Numbered from the stretch's first letter, positions 26,839 through 35,766 are shown. The stretch: 64,000 nucleotides of DNA from Shewanella gaetbuli (GCF_023284065.1 NZ_JAKIKP010000016.1:26357-90356), one strand, 5' to 3'. The notes: generated from the sequence alone by a model not told the origin. Translations and numbers: made by a program.

Positions 26839-26895
26839 CGGTGTTTAGCTAATAAGGCAGCGGCAAACTGATATTAGCTAAGTGATTCATCATCA

Positions 26896-26919
26896 CAAAA
26901 CACACTATAGTGTGTTTTG
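26896..26919. promoter_or_regulatory. Perfect 24-bp palindrome, probable XRE operator
   Basis: Half-site CAAAACACACTA followed by its exact reverse complement. It ends 20 bp before the XRE start codon and sits between two divergent genes. Small XRE proteins of this size commonly autoregulate through such sites; binding here is inference. Confidence 0.65.
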
Positions 26920-26939
26920 CTTTAATCTACAAGATAAGA

Positions 26940-27155
26940 ATGAAAAAAAAGATTGCGATTGAGTTTGGCAAAAAGCTTGCTGAAATAAGAAAAGATAAAG
27001 GGTTGCTTCAAAAAGACTTGTCACAGCAATGTGGTTTTAGTCTTAACTATATTGGTATTTTAGAACGAGGAGAAAAAAGCATAACGTTAGAGAAAGTGTA
27101 TGTAATTGCGAGTGTGCTTGAGTGTTCGGTCTATGATTTAATCCCTGATGAATGA
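26940..27155 (+). CDS. XRE-family transcription regulator
   Basis: 71 residues from ATG 26940 (MKKKIAIEFGKKL); the longer frame from 26910 would begin inside the operator palindrome. It consists almost only of a helix-turn-helix: KLAEIRKDKGLLQKDLSQQC, then GFSLNYIGILERGEKSITLE. Size and pattern are like the controller (C) proteins of restriction systems and small regulators of integrative elements. A perfect palindrome lies just upstream, so autoregulation is likely, with possible control of the integrase-relaxase operon 190 bp downstream and of the divergent gene. Confidence 0.88.
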   Translation: MKKKIAIEFGKKLAEIRKDKGLLQKDLSQQCGFSLNYIGILERGEKSITLEKVYVIASVLECSVYDLIPDE

Positions 27156-27319
27156 GATTAGCCCGTGTTTTTCTCACATTTATATCAAACATATTGAAGA
27201 TGATTTAAGGGAAGAAACTACATTAATCACACTTCAAAAATTTGACTTTTTTTAAATTCAATAATAACTTTTAATCTTTATAATCAATAGCTTGTGTAAT
27301 TCTTTTTAGGGGCGTATAT

Positions 27320-27340
27320 TATCCGTAAGAATACCGGATA
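27320..27340. promoter_or_regulatory. Inverted repeat in the leader of the int2-relaxase operon
   Basis: TATCCG (27320-27325) and CGGATA (27335-27340), 9 nt apart, ending 6 bp before the integrase ATG. It could be an operator or a structure covering the ribosome-binding region. Confidence 0.35.
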
Positions 27341-27346
27341 TGTCGT

Positions 27347-28543
27347 ATGAGTTATGTAATAAAAGATTACCTCAAAATATACCTTTCTTTCAGGCGCATT
27401 AATTCAGCGCCTTCCACGTTTAATTCTGAGCGAAGTAAAGCAACAAAACTGTCAGCGTTAATAGGGCGTCAGGCCATTGATTCCATTAGACACTCTGACA
27501 TTTTAAAGTTGATTGAAAAACTGGATAAAACGTATTCCAACAAAACCATCAATGAATTCTTTATCATCTTACGGGCTGTTTTTACTTACGCACTCAGAGA
27601 TGGCTTGATTCATCAAAACCCGATGGAAGGCATACAAAACCGTAAGGTGTGGCATAAAGAGCCGCAGCCTTTTTCCCTAGAAGAATTAAAACAGTTAAAC
27701 ACCGTTGCGCTTGAGGGTGAAAAGCACCTTATTCAATTGGGGGTCTTAACGGGTCTTCGTATTAGTGAGTTGCTGGCATTAGGCTGGGATGCAGTCGATT
27801 TTAATAAATCAGTCCTGAATATCAGTATTGCACTGGTGGATAAGTGTTATAAAACCCCAAAAACGGCTGGCTCGACAAGAGTTGTTGAGCTATGTGACTT
27901 AGCAGTATCGATATTACAGCAGCAATATCGCATCACAGGTCACTTAAAGCCGCGCAAAGTCTGTGTATTGCAGGCCGATAATAAAAATAAGCGTATGACG
28001 CTATTGCGCTCAGTCTTTTACAACAGCAAAACGAACAAACCGTTTTTGAATGCAAAGCAGTTTAATAAAAGCTTTTTTACTCCACTACTTAAATCTGCAG
28101 GAGTGAGTCATCGTGGGGTGGGGCAGTTAAGGCACACCTTTGCAAGCCAGGCATTAACCACGGGCATATCTAAAGAGTGGATAGCGAAGCAAATGGGGCA
28201 CACCTCCGCCGCCATGATAGATATTCATTACGGTCGCTGGATGGCACAAGATGCACCTAATCATGCCGAACAAATATCGACACAATTTGCCACAGTATTT
28301 GGCGGTGCTGATGCCACAAACCAAGCTGTACAGCCACCTTCTACAAAGACCGACTTGGCTGAACACAATACACAGTCTGCGACGCCAAACTCCATAACGA
28401 GGCCTGTTACATCCCTTGAGGACATTGCATTAACGCCTGAGCAGTTAACCCTCTTTTTACGCCAGCATCGGGAATATCAGGCATTGCTGGAAAGGTGTAT
28501 AGACCAAGTAGTTGGACTGTCTGACGGGGAGGGGGCAAAATGA
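27347..28543 (+). CDS. Tyrosine recombinase of the inner mobilisable module
   Basis: 398 residues. Core-binding domain at about 1-100 (SAPSTFNSERSKATKLSALI); catalytic domain with TGLRISELLALGW (first Arg), QLRHTFASQAL (H-x-x-R box) and MGHTSAAMIDIHYGRW (His and the Tyr nucleophile). The last 65 residues after the catalytic domain are an extra tail (TSLEDIALTPEQLTLFLRQH). It is only distantly related to the attL integrase. The relaxase start overlaps its stop by 4 bp, so the two are coexpressed. Such int-mob pairs are typical of integrative mobilisable elements. Confidence 0.92.
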   Translation: MSYVIKDYLKIYLSFRRINSAPSTFNSERSKATKLSALIGRQAIDSIRHSDILKLIEKLDKTYSNKTINEFFIILRAVFTYALRDGLIHQNPMEGIQNRKVWHKEPQPFSLEELKQLNTVALEGEKHLIQLGVLTGLRISELLALGWDAVDFNKSVLNISIALVDKCYKTPKTAGSTRVVELCDLAVSILQQQYRITGHLKPRKVCVLQADNKNKRMTLLRSVFYNSKTNKPFLNAKQFNKSFFTPLLKSAGVSHRGVGQLRHTFASQALTTGISKEWIAKQMGHTSAAMIDIHYGRWMAQDAPNHAEQISTQFATVFGGADATNQAVQPPSTKTDLAEHNTQSATPNSITRPVTSLEDIALTPEQLTLFLRQHREYQALLERCIDQVVGLSDGEGAK

Positions 28544-30258
28544 AGGATATTAGAGTTTTTTTCTCATGTTTAAATTTTTCCTTTAATAAAAAAGGTCGCA
28601 AGACTGCTAAGGCATCACTGATGCATTCATTGCGCCTTAACAACCCTAGCGGTAACGGCATACCCTATCTTGGCAATTTGCAAAAATACTTTCGAACCAA
28701 AGATGAATTGCATGCTGAGTGGGATACATCATTATCAGATAGTAATCTGATAGATACGCCAGAGGGTATTGTCCCACTTAGCACGGTATCACAAGCGCAG
28801 CGCGAAGCGATATTGCTCGATGTTATGGGAAAAACCACTCAACATGCGGGAAATTATGAGCAAACAAGTAAAGCTAAATCGAAATCAAAAGCCAAGCTCA
28901 ATAAGTGGGCTTCAGACGTTAAAACACCAAGACAAGTGGCCGACTTATTCACAAGGTGCATAACATCCTCAGCCTTTATCAATGCCAATGAGGTGAGCGC
29001 TGAATATAATCAGTTTGAACTGGACAGAAAAAACCAAAAACACACACAACTTATCAACTATATCAATTTACATAATGCGTTAATTGAAAAACCGAAAACC
29101 CTCAATTCGACAAACTTTCAGGAGTTACTCTTTAAAATTCCAGTCAAACATGGCGTTAATTCGGATGAGATGAGCCATGTCGAAATGATGAATGCAATGA
29201 AGTTGTATTTAAAAACCTTTTACCCCCAATATCCAATTAAGTTAATGGTTTTACACCATGATGAACGGTTACCTGAAGAAAACACTGGGGGGCATGTTCA
29301 CGTATTTATTTCTGGTCAAAACAGCGAAACAGGTGAGTATGATTTACGCCGGTCTCAAATCAAATGTGTGAATGCGTTTTTAGCCAAGCGGGGGGATGTT
29401 GATGATTGCTTACCAGTGTCAGGGCAGTTGAAGTATATTCAAACCAGTGAGGTTTATCGTTATATGCAGCAGATGTTCTATGAATTTATCAATGCAAATC
29501 TATTTAACTCCAAAGGCCTCAATGCAGCATTCTCTCCCGCCTCAGAGCGTCACTCAGCATTACGTAAAAAAATGAAGGCAGAGGCTAGACTGCCAAAGCA
29601 TCAGCGTCCATTTAATTTTCATACCCGCAAAGTCGAATATTTACAACAACAAGTTATTGATTTGAAGAAGGAGCATCAGTCGATTACTCATACCCTCTCA
29701 GATAGTGAGCAAACCCTCGCAAGGTTGAAAATTGAAAACCGTAAAATACACAAGCAAAATATTGATTGGCAACAAAAAATAGCTGAATTGCAAAGTGAGT
29801 ACAAGCAATTGCGCGTTAAGCACGACAATATCCGTAATGTTATGGAGCAAGGGCAGGCGTTTATTCGCGAGCAGGCCTCTATGAGAGACCGATTAGATGT
29901 TGAAGTTAATAAGCTAACTCAAGTGGCCAAGGTTAAACAGAAGGAGGTCATTGAGCTTGGTGAGGATATTAGTAAAAAACAAGCGTTATTAATACAAATA
30001 AGAGAGATGACTGCTGAGTCTCTAAAGCCAATAGAGCAAATGATATCTGCAATCTATATACGCCTAAAAGCTTCTGGCAGTAGCACAGGTAAATACTTTT
30101 TCGATAAGGTTATGGAAGCGTTTGACGACAAACTCTCACCTGAAAAACGAGAAATATCGATAAACGTTGCCAAACGAATAAAGGACAGGGAACTTGTGTT
30201 GGCATTAAGCAGAAAAAACCAAAAGCTGACTAAAAAAGAGGATGGCTACGGTTTATAA
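28540..30258 (+). CDS. Relaxase / mobilisation protein with three-His motif
   Basis: 572 residues. The relaxase core carries LHHDERLPEENTGGHVHVFI at about 238-257: His239-His240-Asp-Glu, then His-x-His, the three-histidine metal site of conjugative relaxases, closest by eye to MOBV-type HxDE…HxH. Expected to nick oriT and pilot the strand into a recipient using a helper's secretion system. Residues about 375-500 form a coiled coil (for example IAELQSEYKQLRVKHDNIRN); the C-terminal 80 are basic and helical. The N-terminal 170 residues before the relaxase core are not recognised. Overlaps the integrase gene by 4 bp. No coupling protein or type IV system is in the window. Confidence 0.82.
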   Translation: MKDIRVFFSCLNFSFNKKGRKTAKASLMHSLRLNNPSGNGIPYLGNLQKYFRTKDELHAEWDTSLSDSNLIDTPEGIVPLSTVSQAQREAILLDVMGKTTQHAGNYEQTSKAKSKSKAKLNKWASDVKTPRQVADLFTRCITSSAFINANEVSAEYNQFELDRKNQKHTQLINYINLHNALIEKPKTLNSTNFQELLFKIPVKHGVNSDEMSHVEMMNAMKLYLKTFYPQYPIKLMVLHHDERLPEENTGGHVHVFISGQNSETGEYDLRRSQIKCVNAFLAKRGDVDDCLPVSGQLKYIQTSEVYRYMQQMFYEFINANLFNSKGLNAAFSPASERHSALRKKMKAEARLPKHQRPFNFHTRKVEYLQQQVIDLKKEHQSITHTLSDSEQTLARLKIENRKIHKQNIDWQQKIAELQSEYKQLRVKHDNIRNVMEQGQAFIREQASMRDRLDVEVNKLTQVAKVKQKEVIELGEDISKKQALLIQIREMTAESLKPIEQMISAIYIRLKASGSSTGKYFFDKVMEAFDDKLSPEKREISINVAKRIKDRELVLALSRKNQKLTKKEDGYGL

Positions 30259-30718
30259 GTAAGGTACTGCTCATAAGCTAAATGGCCCTACGCAGCCTTA
30301 ATCAATGCTGTAACCGCCTTTAAGGTGGACTGAACACTGACTTAAATAAAACATATTAGAGCAACTATTTTTCAAAAGAGGCTTATAATGCACGCAAGTG
30401 CCAATAAGCCCTTTTGCGTACATATCACCCTCGTTATTTCCCTAAACTTGGTATAGCGCTTTAATTCGATATTAAGCGCCAGTGCCATGGTCACACCTCA
30501 AAATTCTCTGATAGCTTACTTGGTGTTCAAGAGTCAATATTAACCCTCATAGCGATATAGCAGCCTTATAAGGTGTGTAAGCACTTTCGAATAGAAACCG
30601 TACATAACCCTTAGTCAAGTCGGCACTATCAGTAGTCATCAATTCTCGAATTATATGGTGTCACCATAGTTAGGTGAGGGGTGTTACTGCCAGTGATGGC
30701 AATGCTACTGCCACAACT

Positions 30719-30766
30719 GGCAGTGATAGTGTCAAATGTGGCAGTGATAGTGTCAAATGTGGCAGT
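30719..30766. repeat. Tandem 21-bp repeats
   Basis: GGCAGTGATAGTGTCAAATG plus one T occurs twice in tandem without change (30719-30739, 30740-30760) and a third partial copy follows. Related CTGCCA / TGGCAG units flank it from about 30687. Looks iteron-like. Confidence 0.75.
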
Positions 30767-31145
30767 ACGGATGCCACACTTGACTGTAATGGTCGCAAAA
30801 CATCGGCAATTAATATCAGACAATGAGATTCTGAAGAAATATCGTTGAATTTTGAGCGCATTTTCTGACGTATTAACGCGATATAATTCCTATAAAACGC
30901 TCTGAGAGATGACGCTGTGAAGTGAAATTTCGACTTTCTCACAAGCCTTTATCGAATCCTATGAGCAAAAAAATCGCAAAGAGAAAGAGCAATTTCTTAA
31001 TGTATTTCACCTGTAAGGTTGAATTTGATTAAAAAATCAATTTAAGCATGTCATTTCAACAAAAAGCGGTAAATACAACGAGTGAGCTTCGAACAACTGT
31101 CAATATTTCGCTACAGCAGAGAGCAACCCGTTTTGAAACTCGTTT

Positions 31146-31313
31146 GCACTCGCTCTCAGTGAGAGCAAAAGCTTTTTAAATTTAATTGCACTCGCTTTCA
31201 GTGAGAGCGAAAGTTTTCGAAATTCATTTGCTCTGGCTCTCAGTGAGAGTAAAAGTTTTTTTAATTTATTTGCATTCGCTCTCAGTGAGAGCAAAAGTTT
31301 TTTTAATTTATTG
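31146..31313. repeat. Four tandem 42-bp repeats with palindromic core
   Basis: Units start at 31146, 31188, 31230 and 31272, exactly 42 bp each, no spacers. Each has the near-perfect palindrome GCTCTCAGTGAGAGC followed by AAAAGTTTT and an AT-rich tail. The palindrome is better preserved than the rest. May be an iteron array, protein-binding array or part of an origin. A minus-strand frame translates it into a 14-residue repeat (LLSLRANANKLKK-like), which could be real but has no ribosome-binding support. Confidence 0.88.
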
Positions 31314-31449
31314 GCAACGAGATAAGCTCAAGAGCGGTATTTGGGCGCTATAACGTGCTTGTAGTGCTGTATTTATGATGATTTCAACAGCATAGTGCAG
31401 AATTTGTGATTGAAGGCGTTAGAGGCATGGCTCAATTGCCAGTAAAACC

Positions 31450-31639
31450 GCACTCAGCGAGTGCGAAAAAAGGCTTGTCACCGCAGTCTAGACTGCGAAA
31501 TAGATTAGCCCACTTGAAAGTGGGACAACATAGTAACCCGGTACGCTAGTATCCCACTTTTTGTTCCAAAAAGGTGTGATACTAGCTACGGGCAAGGGGA
31601 GTACCCCTTTGAACCCAACAGCCACATGCTGCGCATGTG
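31450..31639. other. Palindrome cluster, candidate oriT
   Basis: Five inverted repeats in 190 bp: GCACTC-GAGTGC (31450-31464), the perfect 16-bp CGCAGTCTAGACTGCG (31482-31497), CCCACTT-AAGTGGG (31509-31524), a 16-bp imperfect pair 31545-31560 / 31571-31586 (GCTAGTATCCCACTTT with AAGGTGTGATACTAGC, two mismatches), AAGGGG-CCCCTT (31594-31609) and CACATG-CATGTG (31623-31639). Relaxase binding sites are inverted repeats next to the nick site, and the relaxase gene is 1.2 kb away. The nick site itself cannot be fixed. Confidence 0.5.
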
Positions 31640-31783
31640 AAAAAATCAAAAGCGTTAAAGACGAAAGCAGCATCACCAGTTTTATATGGTCTGCACTGTT
31701 TTCATGTGGCTCTATTTGCGTTAATTGTTGTTCTCTGAATTTGTACTATAATTAATTGTCCCAAAGCTAGCGAGGTCGGGACA

Positions 31784-32758
31784 TTGAAGAAGAATCAGTT
31801 CACACTAATTATTGAGTCGTTATCTAAGCTAACATACAACCAGAAACGATTGCTACACCATCACGTTGTTGAAGACCTCAAACGTAGTGATACCGACAAC
31901 CTGATCAATGAATGTAAAGGCGATGATGTCATATGCCCTCACTGTGGAAATGAGGAGATTGGTAAGTGGGGCATGGCTGCTGGCTTACAACGTTTCAAAT
32001 GCAAAAGCTCTTTATGTGGCAAAACCTTTAATGCGCTAACCAAAACCCCACTTGCTCGACTGAGAAAACGTGAGCTTTGGGCTAAAAACCTAGAATACAT
32101 GCTTGATGGCTTGCCGATCAGACGAGTGGCTGAACTATTAGAAGTTGCAGAGACTACAGCCTTTCGCTGGCGACACCGATTCCTTAAAGCTCCAGCACAG
32201 CGCAAACCATCGGAAGTCGCTGGTATAATTGAAGCCGATGAAATGTTTTTCATGGAAAGCTTTAAAGGTAATCAGACGATATATGACCGTAAGCCTAGAA
32301 AGCTTGGCGGCATGGGTGATAGAAGAACGATTGACGATAAAATCCCTGTGTTGATCGTTGTTGACAGAAGTGGTGGTTTAACTGATTTTGTACTTGAAGA
32401 GCATTCAAGCGATGAGATTCACAACGCAATGAGACCAATAGTGAACCATGACAGTATTCTCTGTAGCGATGGCGCACATGCCTACCGCTCCTTTGCCAAA
32501 GAAGAAAATATTAAGCACTATCGCACGATTATAAGTAAAGGTGAGCGTGTAATTGGAGGTCAGTTCCATATACAGAATGTAAATGGCTACATGAGCCGTT
32601 TGCGTGGCTGGATGCGAAGATTTAATGGCGTTTGTACGGAATACCTACCGAATTACTTGGGCTGGATGAGGATGATGGACAGTAAAAGTGACAAGTATAA
32701 AGAGATCAAAATGGAGTTTTTAATCAATGAGAATTTGGCTATGCCAACAAATATATAG
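31784..32758 (+). CDS. IS1595-family transposase (ISXO2-like)
   Basis: 324 residues from a TTG start. The N-terminal zinc ribbon (CPHCGNEEIGKWG … FKCKSSLCGKTF) and helix-turn-helix (RRVAELLEVAETTAFRWRHR) are followed by the ISXO2 DDE domain: EADEMFFMESFKGN, VVDRSGG, and LCSDGAHAYRSFAKE for the second Asp, then HIQNVNGYMSRLRGWMRRFNG for the DDNK/Glu-like last residue, where this family has Asn. The frame is intact and the element looks able to move. Confidence 0.93.
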   Translation: MKKNQFTLIIESLSKLTYNQKRLLHHHVVEDLKRSDTDNLINECKGDDVICPHCGNEEIGKWGMAAGLQRFKCKSSLCGKTFNALTKTPLARLRKRELWAKNLEYMLDGLPIRRVAELLEVAETTAFRWRHRFLKAPAQRKPSEVAGIIEADEMFFMESFKGNQTIYDRKPRKLGGMGDRRTIDDKIPVLIVVDRSGGLTDFVLEEHSSDEIHNAMRPIVNHDSILCSDGAHAYRSFAKEENIKHYRTIISKGERVIGGQFHIQNVNGYMSRLRGWMRRFNGVCTEYLPNYLGWMRMMDSKSDKYKEIKMEFLINENLAMPTNI

Positions 32759-32866
32759 ATTAAAACGATATGCCACTTAAATTTGAAATTTATCTATTCA
32801 ATGATAGCCGAATAAGTTATTGTAATTATTAAACTTAGTTGACATACATTAAAAGCAAGGGAAGCT

Positions 32867-33262
32867 ATGACTAAGCATTTTCAAAATACGGTACTTATAA
32901 CAGCAGCGCTATACACGGCTTTCTTCTTCATGCCCTATCTGTGGCAGCATATTTACGCTGAAGAAGTGGTTTATATTCTATCTGCCGCTGGTACAGGCGG
33001 AATGCTCGAACCTACCAATCCATTTTCATATGTTTATTCAATGTTGTATGTATTGAGCCTTCTTGGACTTTATACATACAAAAAACTAGCTAAGTGGTTA
33101 TTCAGCATTATTATTGCCTTTAATCTACTTATTAGCCCATATGTTCTAGGATTTAGCGTTGGAATATACCTAGATGCGTCAATTGGCTACTTACTCTCTC
33201 TTTTTGAAGGGGCATTAATACTGATGCTATTTAGCGATGAAATTAACAGAAAGCTTAGGTAA
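32867..33262 (+). CDS. IS passenger: four-helix membrane protein, unknown
   Basis: 131 residues, mostly hydrophobic, with about four membrane helices (VLITAALYTAFFFMPYLW, YVYSMLYVLSLLGLYTY, WLFSIIIAFNLLISPYVL and a C-terminal one). It lies between the transposase stop and the right terminal repeat, inside the IS and in the same direction. IS1595 elements are known to carry passenger genes. No function recognised. Confidence 0.65.
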   Translation: MTKHFQNTVLITAALYTAFFFMPYLWQHIYAEEVVYILSAAGTGGMLEPTNPFSYVYSMLYVLSLLGLYTYKKLAKWLFSIIIAFNLLISPYVLGFSVGIYLDASIGYLLSLFEGALILMLFSDEINRKLR

Positions 33263-33308
33263 AAGAAGCTTGCTGTTAATACTTTCAACAATTAACGCAA
33301 ATAGAGCC

Positions 33309-33621
33309 TTTTATGTACAGTTATAATGGTGTTTCATCAATTTATGATAAAAATTGATTGAAAATCGTTCTTTAGTTGCATCGTATTAAAAATAGATAAA
33401 TCATAATCATCTGATTTTATTTGCTTTAATTTTTATTACCGTCTAGGCATATCTTACTTTACGCGCAACCTCGGTTTGTTTTTGTCTGCTTGATACAATT
33501 AATTGCTTTACATCAATAAGATAGCAAATGTAGGATTTTATTAATCAATAACTTAAACGGCCGACATTTAATGATGCGCCGTTCAATAAGCTGTTAGCTT
33601 TCAATCATAGTAAGGGAAATC
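33309..33621. other. Intergenic tract between IS and PHP-ATPase
   Basis: 313 bp, AT-rich, with the right copy of the IS target duplication at its start. Presumably holds the promoter of the ATPase operon. No gene or repeat seen. Confidence 0.5.
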
Positions 33622-35766
33622 GTGAAGATAGATATACACGTTCATACTAGAAAAACAAAGCAGGGAGATGCACCGACTAGAGAGGTATCCCCTGAAAAGT
33701 TTTCTAAGATCGTTCAATCAACAGATGTAAAGATCTTAGCTATCACGAACCATAATGTGTTTGATTTGGAGCAGTTCAACCAAATGGAAGCAGGGCTTGA
33801 TGGTGCGGTTCAAATTTGGCCTGGTATCGAGTTGGATGTAATCGATCAAGAAAAAAGATCCCATCTTATCGTTATTGTTTCTCCTCAAAAGAGAGATGAA
33901 TTTTCAGAAATAGTAAATCGCGTTACAGAAGGGAAATCTGCGGATGAATTTACCATTTCTCTAGAAAATACAGTAGAGTTTTTTGAAAAGCTTGATCCAT
34001 TATATGTGGCACATTATTTGGGCAAAAAGCCTGATATGAGCGAAGCGAGTATTGAGAAGCTTTTGTCTATGGGAATAAACCCTAAGCGAGTAATCAAAGA
34101 AGCTACAAATAGTATCTCAGCTGGAATATTCATTGCCCACGGGCATACATCCATTTATGGCTCTGATATCCGAGATTGGGATAAGTACACAGAAGAAGTG
34201 GTAAAACTACCTGAATTGAGATTGTCTGTAGATAGCTTTGAACATTTTTGCTTATTGCTTGAAAAAGATGTGCCCGCTATAGATACAGCTATAGATCGTA
34301 AGCATTCTGAAATTTTAACGCTGCAACCTTTCGAAGATGAGACAAAAGTTAAAATTCGAGCGTTTAATGATATTAATATTATCTTTGGTCCTAAAGGGAC
34401 TGGTAAAACTAAAATTCTTGAAGCTATCGCCAAGCATTATTCTTATCGTGGGATAAAGGCTTCTGTATTCGAGTCTGCACCAGATAAGTTAGCAGATAGA
34501 TTTGATATTAAAGGAAAAAACATTGAGGAATCTATAGATTTACAAGGTATAGATTGCTGCCACGAAGAAATTGGTCGCATTAGAAAGGCTAAAGAGTCAG
34601 ACATTACAAGCCTTTATAAATACCGTGAATTCTTCAATTCAGAAAACAAAAACAAAAACGCTAAAAAAATGAAGATTAAAGATCTTCCTACACTTCTTTC
34701 AGAAAACTCTGATAGCAAGTTTAATGAATACAAAGACGCACATAGTAAAGTGCAGGATATGGTTAATTTTCTTAAAACTAATTCACCTGTAGATGAAGTT
34801 ACGACAGAGGAAGAGCGCACTAGCCTAATATCTAATCTAAATTCACTTTCATTAAAACTAAAAAATGGCTCTTGGGATCTTTTCGCTGAATGGAAGAGTG
34901 CAAAATTAACTGATAGCGCATCGCAATGTTTTCGTAACGAAGTTACCCGTAAAACTGGAGAAAGAAGTAAGCCAAGTGATACAGGTTTTAAAACATTCGC
35001 GACAAATAGATTAAACATCGGTCGGGATGCAAAAAAAGTCATTGAAAATATCAATAAAAGTATTCAGGACAAGGTAGAAAATGTTGGGGTTCTTGGCCCT
35101 GATAAAGGCCTGCTAAAATGTGCAACTAGCTTTCAGTTCCAGAATGGTGAAATTCGTGAATCTAAATACTTATCAATGAAAAGTATGCGCAAACTAGACC
35201 AAAAAGAATTTGTTCGAATAATGAAAGCAATAAAAGATAAGGCTACATCAGATGATTTATTTGATTCAGTCACTGAGTTAAATGCAATTGTCGATATTGA
35301 TAAAATATCAAGCCTTTCTGATTTGTTACTTTTCTGGAGGCGATTCACTTTATCTGGTGAGGATTATTCTCCTTCAAACGGTGAATGTTCAATGCTCAAT
35401 CTACATAGTGAATTAGCAGAGGATAAAGAAATTTACCTACTAGATGAACCAGAAAGAAGTTTAGGTAATGAATATATTAATGATGTCATTATCCCACTTA
35501 TAAATGACAAAGCAATACAAGGGAAAATGGTCTTTATATCCACTCATGATGCTAATGTCGCAGTGAGGACATTGCCTTATAACTCTATTTATAGATGCCA
35601 TGATAAAGATGGCTATGGTACTTATACAGGAAATCCATTTTCAAATAGATTGATATGTTTGGAAAATACAGAAAAAACTTTAGATTGGAAACAAATTAGT
35701 ATGAAAACCCTTGAAGGTGGGCAGAATGCTTTTGGCGAGAGAGGAAAGATATATGGAAATAATTGA
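33622..35766 (+). CDS. PHP-domain / ABC-type ATPase fusion, candidate defence protein
   Basis: 714 residues starting at a GTG. N-terminal PHP phosphoesterase domain: DIHVHT (His6, His8), ILAITNHNVFD, WPGIELDV, and IAHGHTSIYGSD at about 170. From about 235 an SMC/RecF-like ATPase: Walker A GPKGTGKT at 256-263, a 250-residue helical insertion (about 300-550), ABC signature SPSNGECSML from 583, Walker B IYLLDEPERSLGNEY at 604-618 with D608 and E609, and switch His in STHDANV. Fusion of a metal phosphoesterase or nuclease to this ATPase type resembles known anticodon-nuclease and antiphage ATPases (TrlF, RloC as a class), though it is not clearly one of them. It is followed by an overlapping small gene. 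Role in defence is inference. Confidence 0.8.
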   Translation: MKIDIHVHTRKTKQGDAPTREVSPEKFSKIVQSTDVKILAITNHNVFDLEQFNQMEAGLDGAVQIWPGIELDVIDQEKRSHLIVIVSPQKRDEFSEIVNRVTEGKSADEFTISLENTVEFFEKLDPLYVAHYLGKKPDMSEASIEKLLSMGINPKRVIKEATNSISAGIFIAHGHTSIYGSDIRDWDKYTEEVVKLPELRLSVDSFEHFCLLLEKDVPAIDTAIDRKHSEILTLQPFEDETKVKIRAFNDINIIFGPKGTGKTKILEAIAKHYSYRGIKASVFESAPDKLADRFDIKGKNIEESIDLQGIDCCHEEIGRIRKAKESDITSLYKYREFFNSENKNKNAKKMKIKDLPTLLSENSDSKFNEYKDAHSKVQDMVNFLKTNSPVDEVTTEEERTSLISNLNSLSLKLKNGSWDLFAEWKSAKLTDSASQCFRNEVTRKTGERSKPSDTGFKTFATNRLNIGRDAKKVIENINKSIQDKVENVGVLGPDKGLLKCATSFQFQNGEIRESKYLSMKSMRKLDQKEFVRIMKAIKDKATSDDLFDSVTELNAIVDIDKISSLSDLLLFWRRFTLSGEDYSPSNGECSMLNLHSELAEDKEIYLLDEPERSLGNEYINDVIIPLINDKAIQGKMVFISTHDANVAVRTLPYNSIYRCHDKDGYGTYTGNPFSNRLICLENTEKTLDWKQISMKTLEGGQNAFGERGKIYGNN

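Larger units (their letters stand above)
30259..31707. other. Long non-coding tract with repeats and palindromes
   Basis: 1.45 kb downstream of the relaxase with no supported gene. It holds a long-range hairpin (GGCTTAT / AATAAGCC at about 30378-30410, possible relaxase terminator), 21-bp repeats at 30719-30766, four 42-bp repeats at 31146-31313, and a cluster of palindromes at 31450-31639. Short minus-strand frames here follow the repeats (21 and 42 are multiples of three) and are not called as genes. Confidence 0.7.
31708..33308 (+). mobile_element. IS1595-family insertion sequence, 1601 bp, with passenger gene
   Basis: Perfect 23-bp terminal inverted repeats at 31708-31730 and 33286-33308 (outer end GGCTCTATTTGCGTTAATTG). 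Flanking 8-mers TTTCATGT (31700-31707) and TTTTATGT (33309-33316) differ by one base and fit the 8-bp target duplication known for IS1595. It holds the transposase and a small membrane-protein gene. It has inserted next to the palindrome cluster. Confidence 0.9.

Noticed and set aside
27347..30258. Type IV secretion or conjugation genes near the relaxase
   Set aside because: None found anywhere in the window; the element is at most mobilisable.
30670..30942. Minus-strand 90-codon frame with HLTLSLP repeats
   Set aside because: It is a translation of the 21-bp DNA repeats and has no start signal or family.
31100..31294. Minus-strand 64-codon frame made of 14-residue repeats
   Set aside because: It lies wholly on the 42-bp array; the palindromic DNA core is better preserved than the protein pattern and there is no ribosome-binding site. 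Kept as an alternative reading only.
31146..31313. CRISPR array
   Set aside because: Units are contiguous with no unique spacers and no cas genes are present.
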